Origin: CAYYNP01 sp964472545
GTDB taxonomy: Bacteria; Planctomycetota; Planctomycetia; Pirellulales; Thermoguttaceae
Assembly (NCBI GenBank): GCA_964472545.1
Contig: CAYYNP010000363.1
Coordinates: forward strand, 1 to 9,214
DNA length: 9,214 nt
Direction of reading: 5' to 3'
The notes under the pieces are model-generated. The model searched no databases. It was not told the DNA's origin and saw nothing but the letters and a program-made list of their open reading frames with translations. Below, piece after piece: positions 1 to 6,805 of the stretch. Numbering within the stretch: the first letter of the stretch is position 1; the number at the start of each line of letters is the position of its first letter. Both the position numbers and the translations under genes were made by a program.

Positions 1-87
1 ACAGCCACATCGATCGTCGACGGAGCCAGTCCCCTTTTTCGGGCTCCCGCACACTCTTCAGTTCTCCTGTTGCCAATAGTACAGAGC

Positions 88-116
88 TTGACCTCGCGTA
101 TGCAACCGGCTACAAA
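88..116 (+). promoter_or_regulatory. Sigma70-like promoter of the cytochrome-DUF1080 operon
   Basis: TTGACC (88-93, 5/6 to consensus) is followed after a 17-bp spacer by TACAAA (111-116, 4/6). A start point near 123 would leave about 60 nt of leader before the TTG start at 185. The same TTGAC-plus-16/17 arrangement precedes three other genes in this window, which supports the call. It has not been tested. Confidence 0.45.
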
Positions 117-172
117 GCCGACTGGTGTTGCCCGTCTTGGAGAACCGACTCGGGCGGCAAGTTCGTGCTAAC

Positions 173-178
173 AGGGAG
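173..178 (+). promoter_or_regulatory. Ribosome binding site deciding a TTG start
   Basis: AGGGAG lies 6 nt before TTG at 185. It selects the TTG over the upstream in-frame GTG at 125, which has no purine-rich site and would sit at the predicted transcription start. With the TTG start the hydrophobic signal segment begins seven residues in, as expected for a signal peptide. Confidence 0.6.
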
Positions 179-184
179 ATTGTC

Positions 185-1234
185 TTGACTTCTGACGTCC
201 GCAAGCGACTTGGAATCGTTACCGTTCTACTCTTAATCGCGGCTGCGGTCGGTTGGTCCGTCTCCAACCAGTCTCCCCCCGGCTCGATGCTCGCCGCGGC
301 AGCCGAACCGGAGTCGGCGCCGAAGGCCGACAACTCAATGTGCTACGTTTGCCACTTGACCCTGAAGACGGAAGAAATCACCAAGATCCACTTCAGCGAG
401 GGCTACGGCTGCACCAAGTGTCACGGGCCTTCCCACGACCACATGCACGACGAAATGCTGATGACCACGCCGGATAAGCTCTTCGGCCGCCGGCAAGTCG
501 ATGCGATGTGCGGTGAGTGTCACGAGGACCAGCACGAAGACGTCGAGCGCGAGGTCGAGGCCTTTCGTCGACACTGGCGAGACAAGGAGCGGCCCAACGG
601 CCGGGCGATCACCGAGACGTCGATCTGTACCGACTGTCACGGCACCCACAACATCGACAAGGATCTAAAGGCCGAGTCGCAGCAGGAGCCCGAGTGGACT
701 GCGGTGTTTGGCGGCAGCGATCTGACCGGTTGGCGCCCTTCGGGCAAGGCGGAGTGGCGTACGCGGTTGGGCCGCATTGCGGCGGCGGCTTCGGCCGAGG
801 GCGACGGGGACCTGTGGACCGACGCGCAGCACGAGAACTACAAGCTGGCGGTCACCTTTCGAGGCGAGTGGCCGCTGCACGCGGGCGTCTGGCTGAGAGC
901 CACCGATGAGAACCGCGGCCCCCGCGTGGAGATCTTTCGCAACGAGAAACCTGCCGCCTTCACCGGCAGCGTGGGATTGCCGGGCAAGGGGTTGGCGCTG
1001 GTCAATCTACGCGAGGATCTGTTCGACGACGGCGGCTGGAACACCCTGGCCGTGGAAGTCCGCGGCGATCGCATTGCGGTGTGGCTCAACGCGGCCGAGA
1101 TCGGCGCCGTCCGCTGCGACATGCCCCAGCGCGGCCGCATCGGCCTGTACATCAAGGGCGGTCCGGAGTATCGCGACGCCGAGTGGACCGTCGGCGAAGT
1201 GCAGATCCAGGAGTTGCCGAAGGAGGAGCCGTGA
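185..1234 (+). CDS. Exported tetraheme c-type cytochrome fused to a DUF1080 domain
   Basis: This 349-residue protein (TTG start) opens with a short charged stretch and a hydrophobic segment (about residues 8-26), followed by an Ala-rich possible cleavage region near 36-40. Export fits covalent heme attachment outside the cytoplasmic membrane. Four CxxCH heme-binding motifs follow: CYVCH 53-57, CTKCH 76-80, CGECH 109-113 and CTDCH 148-152. His-rich stretches between them (for example HDHMH at 84-88) could supply distal heme ligands. From about residue 170 to the end there is a DUF1080/3-keto-disaccharide hydrolase-like beta-sandwich, recognisable from FGGSDLTGW, GVWLRA, VEIFRN, WNTLAVEVRGDRIAVWLN and a final GRIGLYIKGG. 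DUF1080 domains are common in planctomycetes and are linked to glycan use; the reaction here is not known. The combination suggests an electron-transfer protein with a sugar-binding or lytic partner domain. The stop overlaps the next gene by 4 nt. Heme count and domain identity are read from sequence; function is inferred. Confidence 0.85.
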   Translation: MTSDVRKRLGIVTVLLLIAAAVGWSVSNQSPPGSMLAAAAEPESAPKADNSMCYVCHLTLKTEEITKIHFSEGYGCTKCHGPSHDHMHDEMLMTTPDKLFGRRQVDAMCGECHEDQHEDVEREVEAFRRHWRDKERPNGRAITETSICTDCHGTHNIDKDLKAESQQEPEWTAVFGGSDLTGWRPSGKAEWRTRLGRIAAAASAEGDGDLWTDAQHENYKLAVTFRGEWPLHAGVWLRATDENRGPRVEIFRNEKPAAFTGSVGLPGKGLALVNLREDLFDDGGWNTLAVEVRGDRIAVWLNAAEIGAVRCDMPQRGRIGLYIKGGPEYRDAEWTVGEVQIQELPKEEP

Positions 1235-1719
1235 TTCGCCCGGCGCGCGTCTTCTACAGCCATCGACGTTCTATGCGAACGAGGCGGAACGCGGCGGTCG
1301 TTGTGGGCGGGCTGGGGGTATCTGGCGTTGGGTTTCGGATCGGAATCGCGCAGTTTGTCGCATTGGGGCATAACACGCCACCGCCGGGTGTGATTGCCGT
1401 TCTCGTGGGCTTTGTTTCGTTAGCCGCGTCGGGGGCGCTGTTGTGTGCGATGGCCCGTGGGGCCGTAAACGAAGTCCGCATCAGCGAGGATGGCGTGTTC
1501 TTCGACGGCGAAGACTGGCCGTGGGACCGCGTAATTCGGATCCGCTGTAGGCCGCTGCCGGCGAGAGACGCCGTCCAGTTATCCGTACACGTAAGACGCG
1601 ACGGGTTGCGAGGCTCGCTCGTCTTGCCCGTCTTGATGGGGGGCGTTGACACGGCCACCGTCATCGAGGAGCTGAAGACGTTTCTGGCGTCTAGCGGCCG
1701 TGGCATTACTTGGCAGTAG
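1231..1719 (+). CDS. Small two-helix membrane protein with a PH-like cytoplasmic tail
   Basis: This is a 162-residue protein. The GTG start at 1231 overlaps the previous stop (GTGA) and has a strong AGGAGG site at 1221-1226, so the two genes are very likely translationally coupled. A longer in-frame start at 1081 would lie deep inside the upstream gene and lacks a site. The N-terminus is Arg-rich, followed by two hydrophobic segments (about 21-45 and 53-75). A soluble tail of about 85 residues then begins EVRISEDGVFF and continues WPWDRVIRI. That pattern, a strand with 'I.EDGV.F' then 'W.WDRV', resembles bacterial PH-like (bPH/YdbT-type) domains that follow two helices, but the match is by eye. 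It may be a membrane partner of the cytochrome; no enzymatic residues are recognisable. Confidence 0.7.
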   Translation: MIRPARVFYSHRRSMRTRRNAAVVVGGLGVSGVGFRIGIAQFVALGHNTPPPGVIAVLVGFVSLAASGALLCAMARGAVNEVRISEDGVFFDGEDWPWDRVIRIRCRPLPARDAVQLSVHVRRDGLRGSLVLPVLMGGVDTATVIEELKTFLASSGRGITWQ

Positions 1720-3463
1720 CGCAGCACGACGGTACGTTTTCGATGACGGCTTCCAACAGCCGCTTTTGATTGATCGGCTTGGTGAGATACCCGTCGCAAC
1801 CGGCGTCGCGGCATTTCCGCTCGTCGTGGCCCATCGCGTGGGCGGTCAGGGCGATGATTGGGCCGCTGTAGCCCTGGCGGCGCAGGCTCTCGGTGGCCTC
1901 GTATCCGTCCATCACGGGCATCTGAATGTCCATCAAGATCAGGTCGAACGGCGGGGCCGACTCCAGAGCCCGCTGAACGGCCACCTGGCCGTTTTCGGCA
2001 ATCGTCACCTCGGCACCGGCCTTACTGAGCATATGATCGATCAGCCGTTGATTGTCCAACCCGTCCTCGACCAGCAAGATGCGGCAATCGAGTTGAATCG
2101 GCTGGACGCTGCTCGTTGCTGCGCGCGACGTTGAGGTTGCCGCCGTGGCGGCTTCCGCGTTCTGCATTGCCACGCCGTCGAGCGATCCAGTTTCGACCGT
2201 TACCGTAAACGTACTCCCGCCGCCGGGATTCCTCTCGGCCGTAGTCGTTCCGCCGAGCATGTCCGCCAAACGGCGGCTGATCGCCAGCCCCAGGCCCGTG
2301 CCGTGGAACTTCTGCGAGGTCGCGTCGTCGGCCTGTGTGAAGGGATCAAACAGATTCGCGATGTTCTCCACCGCCAGCCCGATCCCGGTGTCGACCACGT
2401 CGCATTGCAGCTTGGGGACCGTGGTTTCTGTGTCCACCAGGCGAACGCCGATGCGCACGCTGCCAGTTTCCGTAAACTTCACCGCGTTGCCGACAAGGTT
2501 GATCAGAATCTGTCGGAGCCGGACCGGATCGGTATCGATCGTAACAGGGATCGGCCCGTGATACTCGGCCCGTAGCGAAAGCCCCTTGCCTTCCGCGCGG
2601 CCGCGCATCAACTCGACCACGTCGTCGATCGTGCCGCGTGGCGAACAGGCGACGCGCCGCACCTTGAACTTGCCGACTTCGATCTTCGACAGGTCGAGGA
2701 TGTCGTTGACGAGTTGCAGCAGGTGCTCGCCGTTGCGTTTGACGGTCTCGGCGGCCTTACGGGCTTCCGTGCTCGACGCGGTGTCGATCAACTCGTCGGT
2801 GAAGCCGAGGATGGCCGTCATCGGCGTGCGGAATTCGTGGCTCACGTTGGCCAGAAACTCACCCCTGGCGGCGTTGGCCGCCATGAGTTCGGCCGTGCGG
2901 GCTTGCACCAACTCTTCCAGGTGACCTTGATGCCGGCGGAGCCGCGCTTCGCTCTCTTCCAGCCGCTCCCGGGTCCACAGCCGATCGGAAAGGAAGGTGG
3001 CCAGTTGCAGCACCTCGATGTTCTCGAACGGCTTTTTCAGCAGCAGGAAGCGGCCGATTTCGGCGCCGGCGTCGATGATCTCTTGCCAGGAGTAGTCGGA
3101 ATAGGCCGTGCAGAAGACGACCACCATGCGCGGGTCGACGTGCCAGATCTGGGCGGCGGTTTCCAGGCCGTCCCAGCCGGGAGGCATGCGGACGTCGACG
3201 AACGCCATGGCGTACGGCCGGCGTTGCTCGACCGCTTGCTGCACCATCGCCAGCCCCTGCTGCCCTTGATAGGCCGAATCCACCTCGAAGTATTCTCCGG
3301 CGGTTGTCTTCGCGGCCGTCTCGCCCAGCAATGCGGCGCTGGCTTCTTCGAGTCGGCAGTGGCTCTGCGGCGGCCGGAGGATCTTGCGGAAATCCTCGTG
3401 GATCGCCCGGTTGTCGTCGATCACCAACACGCGTCGGTTCTTGTTCTTTCTCTGGCTGCTCAC
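1706..3463 (-). CDS. Soluble hybrid sensor histidine kinase (REC-HisKA-HATPase-REC)
   Basis: This 585-residue protein has no membrane segment. An N-terminal receiver (about 10-160) has acidic pair D16/D17, phospho-acceptor D90 in FVDVRMPPGWDG, T119 and K144. It carries a loop of about 25 residues between helix 1 and strand 2, as in the REC family that reads 'AFVDVRMPPGWDG' and 'LLKKPF'. A coiled-coil linker (about 160-200) leads to the HisKA domain with H209 in NVSHEFRTP. HATPase_c follows with N-box N322/N326, G1 box DTGIG 358-362 and G2 box GTGLGL 388-393. After an Ala/Thr/Ser-rich linker (430-455) comes a C-terminal receiver with E466/D467, D512 in LMDIQMPVMDG, T540 and K562. All catalytic residues look intact, so autophosphorylation at H209 and transfer to D512 are expected, while D90 probably receives phosphate from another kinase or sets its activity. 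The start is GTG, 2 nt after the HD-GYP stop, with GGAG upstream. The 3' end overlaps the convergent gene by 14 nt. Confidence 0.93.
   Translation of the reverse strand: MSSQRKNKNRRVLVIDDNRAIHEDFRKILRPPQSHCRLEEASAALLGETAAKTTAGEYFEVDSAYQGQQGLAMVQQAVEQRRPYAMAFVDVRMPPGWDGLETAAQIWHVDPRMVVVFCTAYSDYSWQEIIDAGAEIGRFLLLKKPFENIEVLQLATFLSDRLWTRERLEESEARLRRHQGHLEELVQARTAELMAANAARGEFLANVSHEFRTPMTAILGFTDELIDTASSTEARKAAETVKRNGEHLLQLVNDILDLSKIEVGKFKVRRVACSPRGTIDDVVELMRGRAEGKGLSLRAEYHGPIPVTIDTDPVRLRQILINLVGNAVKFTETGSVRIGVRLVDTETTVPKLQCDVVDTGIGLAVENIANLFDPFTQADDATSQKFHGTGLGLAISRRLADMLGGTTTAERNPGGGSTFTVTVETGSLDGVAMQNAEAATAATSTSRAATSSVQPIQLDCRILLVEDGLDNQRLIDHMLSKAGAEVTIAENGQVAVQRALESAPPFDLILMDIQMPVMDGYEATESLRRQGYSGPIIALTAHAMGHDERKCRDAGCDGYLTKPINQKRLLEAVIENVPSCCATAK
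1747..1767 (+). terminator. Possible terminator of the cytochrome operon inside the convergent kinase gene
   Basis: CGGCT (1747-1751), a 6-nt loop and AGCCG (1758-1762) form a 5-bp hairpin followed by CTTTTG, 28 nt past the stop of the small membrane protein. It lies within the 3' coding part of the convergent kinase gene. The stem is short and the T-tract has only four bases, so this is tentative. Confidence 0.3.
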
Positions 3464-3465
3464 GC

Positions 3466-4569
3466 TTACACGGGCTCCGCTTGCTGAAGGTTTGCGCCGA
3501 CGAGAAAGGAATCCTCGTATCGGGCTGAGAACGCCTCGACCACGGCCGGGTCGAACTGCTTGCCCGCAGCTTGCTCGATGATCCGTTTGGCCTCGGCCGG
3601 ATCGTAGGCCGGCTTGTACACGCGGGCCGACGTCAGTGCGTCGTAGACGTCGGCCAAAGCCACGATCCTCGCCGCCAGGGGGATCGCCTCTGCCGACAAG
3701 CCGTCCGGGTAGCCGTTACCGTCGACACGCTCGTGATGGTATCGTGCGACGTCGATCGCCATGTGCAGGAAGCCCCCGCACGGGTTCTGTGCGATCGCCT
3801 GCTCTAGCGCGTCGGCACCGATGATCGTGTGCCGCTTCATCACCTCGAACTCCGCCAGCGTCAGCCGCGACGGCTTCAACAGCACGGCGTCGGGAATGCC
3901 CACCTTGCCGATGTCGTGCAGCGGGCTGGAACGGAAAACGTCTTCGACGAACTGATCGTCGATGCGGTCGGTGTAGGGGCCGCGCCGTTGAAGCTCCTCG
4001 GCCAACACACGGCTGTAATTCCGCATGCGGTGCAAGTGCTCTTTGGTCTCCGGATCGCGCGACTCCGCAAGATTGGCCAACGCGAAGACGGCCACGTCGC
4101 GGGTGGCAACCACCTCCGTGGCCCGGCGTTCGAGGGTATACTCCAACTCGCTGTTGAATTCCCGAATTCGGGCGTTGGCCATCCAGAGATCGCTGACGTT
4201 GTCGCGAAACCGAAACCGCACCCGGATCTTGGCCAGGAACTCGTGCGGATCGAACGGCTCGACGATGAAATCGTCGGCCCCGGCATCGAACCCGCGCAGG
4301 CGATCGGCTACCGATGTCCCGCGCCCCAGCAGGATAATCTGAGTGAAATTCCCCAGAGGGCCCGAGCGGATCTGGTGACAGATTTCGTAGCCGTCGGTCT
4401 CCGGCAGGCCGACGTGGAGCAATACCAGGTCGGGACTGAACGCCGGGAGTGCCCGTAAACCGACCTGACTATTTGTGGCAACCGCCGTTTCGTAGTCGGC
4501 GCACAAGAGATCTTCGAGCCTCTCGCGGTTGGCCCGGCGCTCGTCGAAAATCAGGATCCGTTTGTCCAA
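3466..4569 (-). CDS. HD-GYP c-di-GMP phosphodiesterase with a degenerate receiver domain
   Basis: This is a 367-residue protein starting at TTG (GGAG about 7 nt upstream); the receiver begins at once, so no later start is plausible. Residues 4-120 have the receiver fold but not its chemistry. D9/E10 are kept, while the phospho-Asp position in LLHVGLP is H52 (codon CAC), the Thr/Ser position is G82, and the Lys before Pro is E104 (codon GAG). A helical linker (about 125-160) connects to an HD-GYP domain (about 160-345) with H178, HD at 218-219 in HDIGK, H247, HH at 278-279 followed by the GYP signature (DGNGYP 283-288), and D307 in LADVYDALTS. These are the residues expected for an active phosphodiesterase hydrolysing cyclic di-GMP. 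It is the first gene of the minus-strand operon, 2 nt before the hybrid kinase. The family normally couples receiver phosphorylation to phosphodiesterase activity; here that input is probably lost or replaced by protein-protein contact. A further shift in function cannot be excluded. Confidence 0.9.
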   Translation of the reverse strand: MDKRILIFDERRANRERLEDLLCADYETAVATNSQVGLRALPAFSPDLVLLHVGLPETDGYEICHQIRSGPLGNFTQIILLGRGTSVADRLRGFDAGADDFIVEPFDPHEFLAKIRVRFRFRDNVSDLWMANARIREFNSELEYTLERRATEVVATRDVAVFALANLAESRDPETKEHLHRMRNYSRVLAEELQRRGPYTDRIDDQFVEDVFRSSPLHDIGKVGIPDAVLLKPSRLTLAEFEVMKRHTIIGADALEQAIAQNPCGGFLHMAIDVARYHHERVDGNGYPDGLSAEAIPLAARIVALADVYDALTSARVYKPAYDPAEAKRIIEQAAGKQFDPAVVEAFSARYEDSFLVGANLQQAEPV

Positions 4570-4628
4570 TGTGGGGCTCCGGCAGTGGCACAGCCGTACG
4601 CTATGCGCATGCGGTCCGCCCCGTGTTC

Positions 4629-4649
4629 AGCGCAAGTATAGCCTGCGCT
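4629..4649 (-). promoter_or_regulatory. Minus-strand -10-like element flanked by an inverted repeat
   Basis: On the minus strand TATACT (4640-4635, 5/6 to consensus) lies 65 nt upstream of the HD-GYP start, without a recognisable -35. It is enclosed by AGCGCA (4629-4634) and TGCGCT (4644-4649), a perfect 6-bp inverted repeat with a 9-bp spacer. This could be an activator- or repressor-dependent promoter for the signalling operon. Confidence 0.3.
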
Positions 4650-4733
4650 ACTGACAGGGGAGTTGCCGAGATCTGCCGATTGTCCCGGTAGCGCACGGTA
4701 AGGCGACCGAGCCGCTGGTGCGGCCTGTGACGA

Positions 4734-4762
4734 TTGACGTGCGGTGCTCGGCGCCCTAGGAT
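4734..4762 (+). promoter_or_regulatory. Sigma70-like promoter of the sulfatase gene
   Basis: TTGACG (4734-4739, 5/6) and TAGGAT (4757-4762, 4/6) are separated by 17 bp. Transcription would begin near 4769, giving a leader of about 86 nt before ATG 4855. A start codon at the in-frame GTG 4744 would lie inside this promoter and is therefore unlikely. Confidence 0.5.
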
Positions 4763-4842
4763 TCTTGCTGAACGCCGGTGTGTTGCTGCACTCGCCAGAA
4801 TGCAAGAACCAGCGGAAACTCGCCGGCATTGTCCGCTGCAAC

Positions 4843-4847
4843 AGGAG
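4843..4847 (+). promoter_or_regulatory. Ribosome binding site deciding the sulfatase start
   Basis: AGGAG stands 7 nt before ATG 4855. Starting here places a signal peptide at the very N-terminus, whereas the 37 codons upstream encode nothing recognisable. Confidence 0.65.
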
Positions 4848-4854
4848 CCCGCCG

Positions 4855-6315
4855 ATGAGCGAACGACGTATCACCTTCCTGTGGATCGTGGTGGGCGCGC
4901 TGCCGGCGTTTCTTGGGCTGCCAGCACTAGTCGGGCGTGCCGCCGAGCCCGCGGCCGATCGTCCGCAGCCGAACTTCCTGATCTTCATCGCCGACGATCA
5001 AGGCGAGGGCGATTTGGGCTGCTACGGCCATCCCGCGCTTCGCACGCCCCACATCGACCGGCTGGCCGCCGAGGGCATGCGATTCGACGCGGCGATGCTG
5101 ACGATCTCCTCTTGCAGTCCCTCGCGCTGCACCATCCTCACCGGCCGCTATCCGCACAGCACGGGCGCCGAGGACCTGCACCAGCCGCTGCCGTCGGAGC
5201 AGAAAACGGTTGCCCGGTATCTCCGCGGCGTCGGCTATCATTGCATGTCGGTCGGCAAGTGGCATCTCGGCGACGCCGAACGTCGGCACTGGGACCAGGT
5301 CGTCGAATGCGCCGGCGGCGATACGGGCGCCGAGGCGTTGAACCTGTTGCGCGACCGACCGAAGAACAAGCCGTTCTTCTTCTGGGTGGCTAGCAAGGAT
5401 CCGCATCGCCCGTTCGACACCGACGCGATTCCTCAGCCACACGATCCGGCGGACGTGGTGGTTGCTCCCTATCTTCCCGATCATCCACTGATCCGCCGCG
5501 AGATTGCACAGTACTACGACGAAATCACGCGCTTCGACAGCCACGTGGGAATGGTCTGCACGGAACTGAAACGACAGGACGTTCTGGATCGAACGTTCAT
5601 CGTCTACCTGTCCGACAACGGCATGCCCTTCCCTAGGGCGAAGACCACGCTCTACGACTCCGGGATCCACACGCCGCTGATCGTGCGCTACCCGCCGCTG
5701 GTTCCGCCGCGTAGCGTGCAGCCGGGACTCGTCAGCGTGGTCGATCTGTCTCCCACGATCCTCGACGTCGCCGGCGTAGCACAAAACAGCATGCAGGGTG
5801 AGAGCATGGCCTCGATGCTCAAGGCCGCTGAAGCTCCCGGCCGCCCGGCCGTCTTCGCCGAGGCCAATTGGCACGACTTCGAGAAGTTCACCCGCGCAGT
5901 CCGCACCGATCGGTTTCTCTTGGTCCGCAACTACTATTGGGACAAGCCGCTGTTTAACAGCGTCGACTCGATCAACTCGATCACCTGGAAGGGCTTCATG
6001 GAACTGCACGCCGCGGGGAAGCTCACACCCGCGCAGCGATTTCTTTTTGTCGAGCCGCGCCCGTTCGAGGAACTTTACGATCTTCGGCAAGATCCGTTCT
6101 CGTTGCAGAACGTGGCGGCCAAGCCACAGTATCGAGAGGAGCTCAACCGGCTGAGAACGCTGCTGGACAACTGGCGCGTTGACACGGCCGACAGCATGCC
6201 GCCGAAGCGACGCCGCGACGGCTGGACCCGCGAGGGCACGCCACTGCCACACAACCAGCCGTGGTACGACCGCTTCATCGAGGCGGGCGGAAAGAGCAGC
6301 TTCGAGAAGTTCTAA
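4855..6315 (+). CDS. Exported formylglycine sulfatase, N-sulfoglucosamine sulfohydrolase-like
   Basis: This 486-residue protein has an N-terminal signal peptide (hydrophobic 8-27, probable cleavage after GRAA near 30), so it acts in the periplasm or outside. The type I sulfatase fold starts at NFLIFIADDQGEGDLGCYG (40-58), where D47/D48 bind the metal. The nucleophile motif is CSPSR (87-91), in which C87 is converted to formylglycine by a maturation enzyme not encoded here. K135 (GKWH), H184 (DPHRPF), D254/N255 (SDNG) and K263 complete the usual active-site set. The stretch SDNGMPFPRAKTTLYDSG followed by the PL pair, and the C-terminal EELYDLRQDP, resemble human SGSH and bacterial S1 sulfatases of that subgroup. 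Its substrate is therefore likely an N- or O-sulfated glycan, but subfamily is judged by eye. It is monocistronic, with its own promoter. Planctomycetes typically carry many sulfatases, and the length is normal for the family. Confidence 0.92.
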   Translation: MSERRITFLWIVVGALPAFLGLPALVGRAAEPAADRPQPNFLIFIADDQGEGDLGCYGHPALRTPHIDRLAAEGMRFDAAMLTISSCSPSRCTILTGRYPHSTGAEDLHQPLPSEQKTVARYLRGVGYHCMSVGKWHLGDAERRHWDQVVECAGGDTGAEALNLLRDRPKNKPFFFWVASKDPHRPFDTDAIPQPHDPADVVVAPYLPDHPLIRREIAQYYDEITRFDSHVGMVCTELKRQDVLDRTFIVYLSDNGMPFPRAKTTLYDSGIHTPLIVRYPPLVPPRSVQPGLVSVVDLSPTILDVAGVAQNSMQGESMASMLKAAEAPGRPAVFAEANWHDFEKFTRAVRTDRFLLVRNYYWDKPLFNSVDSINSITWKGFMELHAAGKLTPAQRFLFVEPRPFEELYDLRQDPFSLQNVAAKPQYREELNRLRTLLDNWRVDTADSMPPKRRRDGWTREGTPLPHNQPWYDRFIEAGGKSSFEKF

Positions 6316-6538
6316 TCACGGCTGTTCGAAGCGGATGGCCGGGTGGCCGCGGCAAAGTGCAGCGGTACCCCGGATATGTCGGGACGTTGGGGGGCCGACG
6401 GGCTCTGCCGCGACCACGCGGAAATCGTTCTTCAACGAGCCCAGAACCCCACATGGAATTCATGATCGCTAAAATTTTGGACGTACTCCCCAGGCTTCGT
6501 GTCGCACCACCCCCGCACGACACGGCAGCGAATCGTGC

Positions 6539-6566
6539 TTGACGGAACATCATAATTCGTTATGAT
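6539..6566 (+). promoter_or_regulatory. Strong sigma70-like promoter of the pentapeptide gene
   Basis: TTGACG (6539-6544, 5/6) and TATGAT (6561-6566, 5/6) are separated by 16 bp. This is the best consensus promoter in the window and sits in an AT-rich pocket. The predicted start point near 6573 gives an unusually long leader of about 300 nt to ATG 6873. Confidence 0.6.
6549..6566. promoter_or_regulatory. Perfect dyad overlapping the -10 box, possible operator
   Basis: ATCATAA-TTCG-TTATGAT is a perfect 7-bp inverted repeat around a 4-bp centre. Its right arm contains the entire -10 hexamer and its left arm fills the 3' part of the spacer. A dimeric regulator bound here would occlude RNA polymerase. 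The dyad could also simply be chance in AT-rich DNA. Confidence 0.4.
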
Positions 6567-6791
6567 AGAGGCTTCGTACTCGACTGTGGGTTCACCGCCT
6601 GCAGAACCTCCTTGAGGTAGCACGGATAGCCAACTCAGCGACGTAGCCACGAGGCAGCGCAAGCGCCCGACGCGAAACCGCGGACTCCTTTCGCAGCACT
6701 CTTCCCGGGCGCATTCTCCAGCCGGCTCACCCGTTTGGGCCGCTCCCATGTGATTCTTGCAGCGGGATTCCAGGTTTGGGAAGCCCGTGAC

Positions 6792-6805
6792 GTGCGGCGC
6801 CGCAC
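6792..6805. repeat. 14-bp perfect palindrome in the leader
   Basis: GTGCGGC-GCCGCAC is fully self-complementary and lies about 68 nt before ATG 6873, in the transcribed leader. It may be a protein-binding site or, paired between strands, a structural element; without a loop it is a poor RNA hairpin. Confidence 0.4.

Noticed and set aside
125..184. GTG at 125 as start of the cytochrome gene
   Set aside because: It lacks a ribosome site, lies at the predicted transcription start and would put 20 extra residues before the signal peptide; TTG 185 has AGGGAG at the right distance.
2714..3487. Plus-strand reading frame of 257 codons
   Set aside because: Shadow of the hybrid kinase, which has a complete set of domains on the other strand.
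4744..4854. GTG at 4744 as start of the sulfatase
   Set aside because: It sits inside the -35/-10 region and would bury the signal peptide; ATG 4855 has AGGAG upstream.
4927..6252. Long minus-strand reading frame of 441 codons
   Set aside because: It is the antisense shadow of the sulfatase in high-GC DNA; its translation shows no domain.
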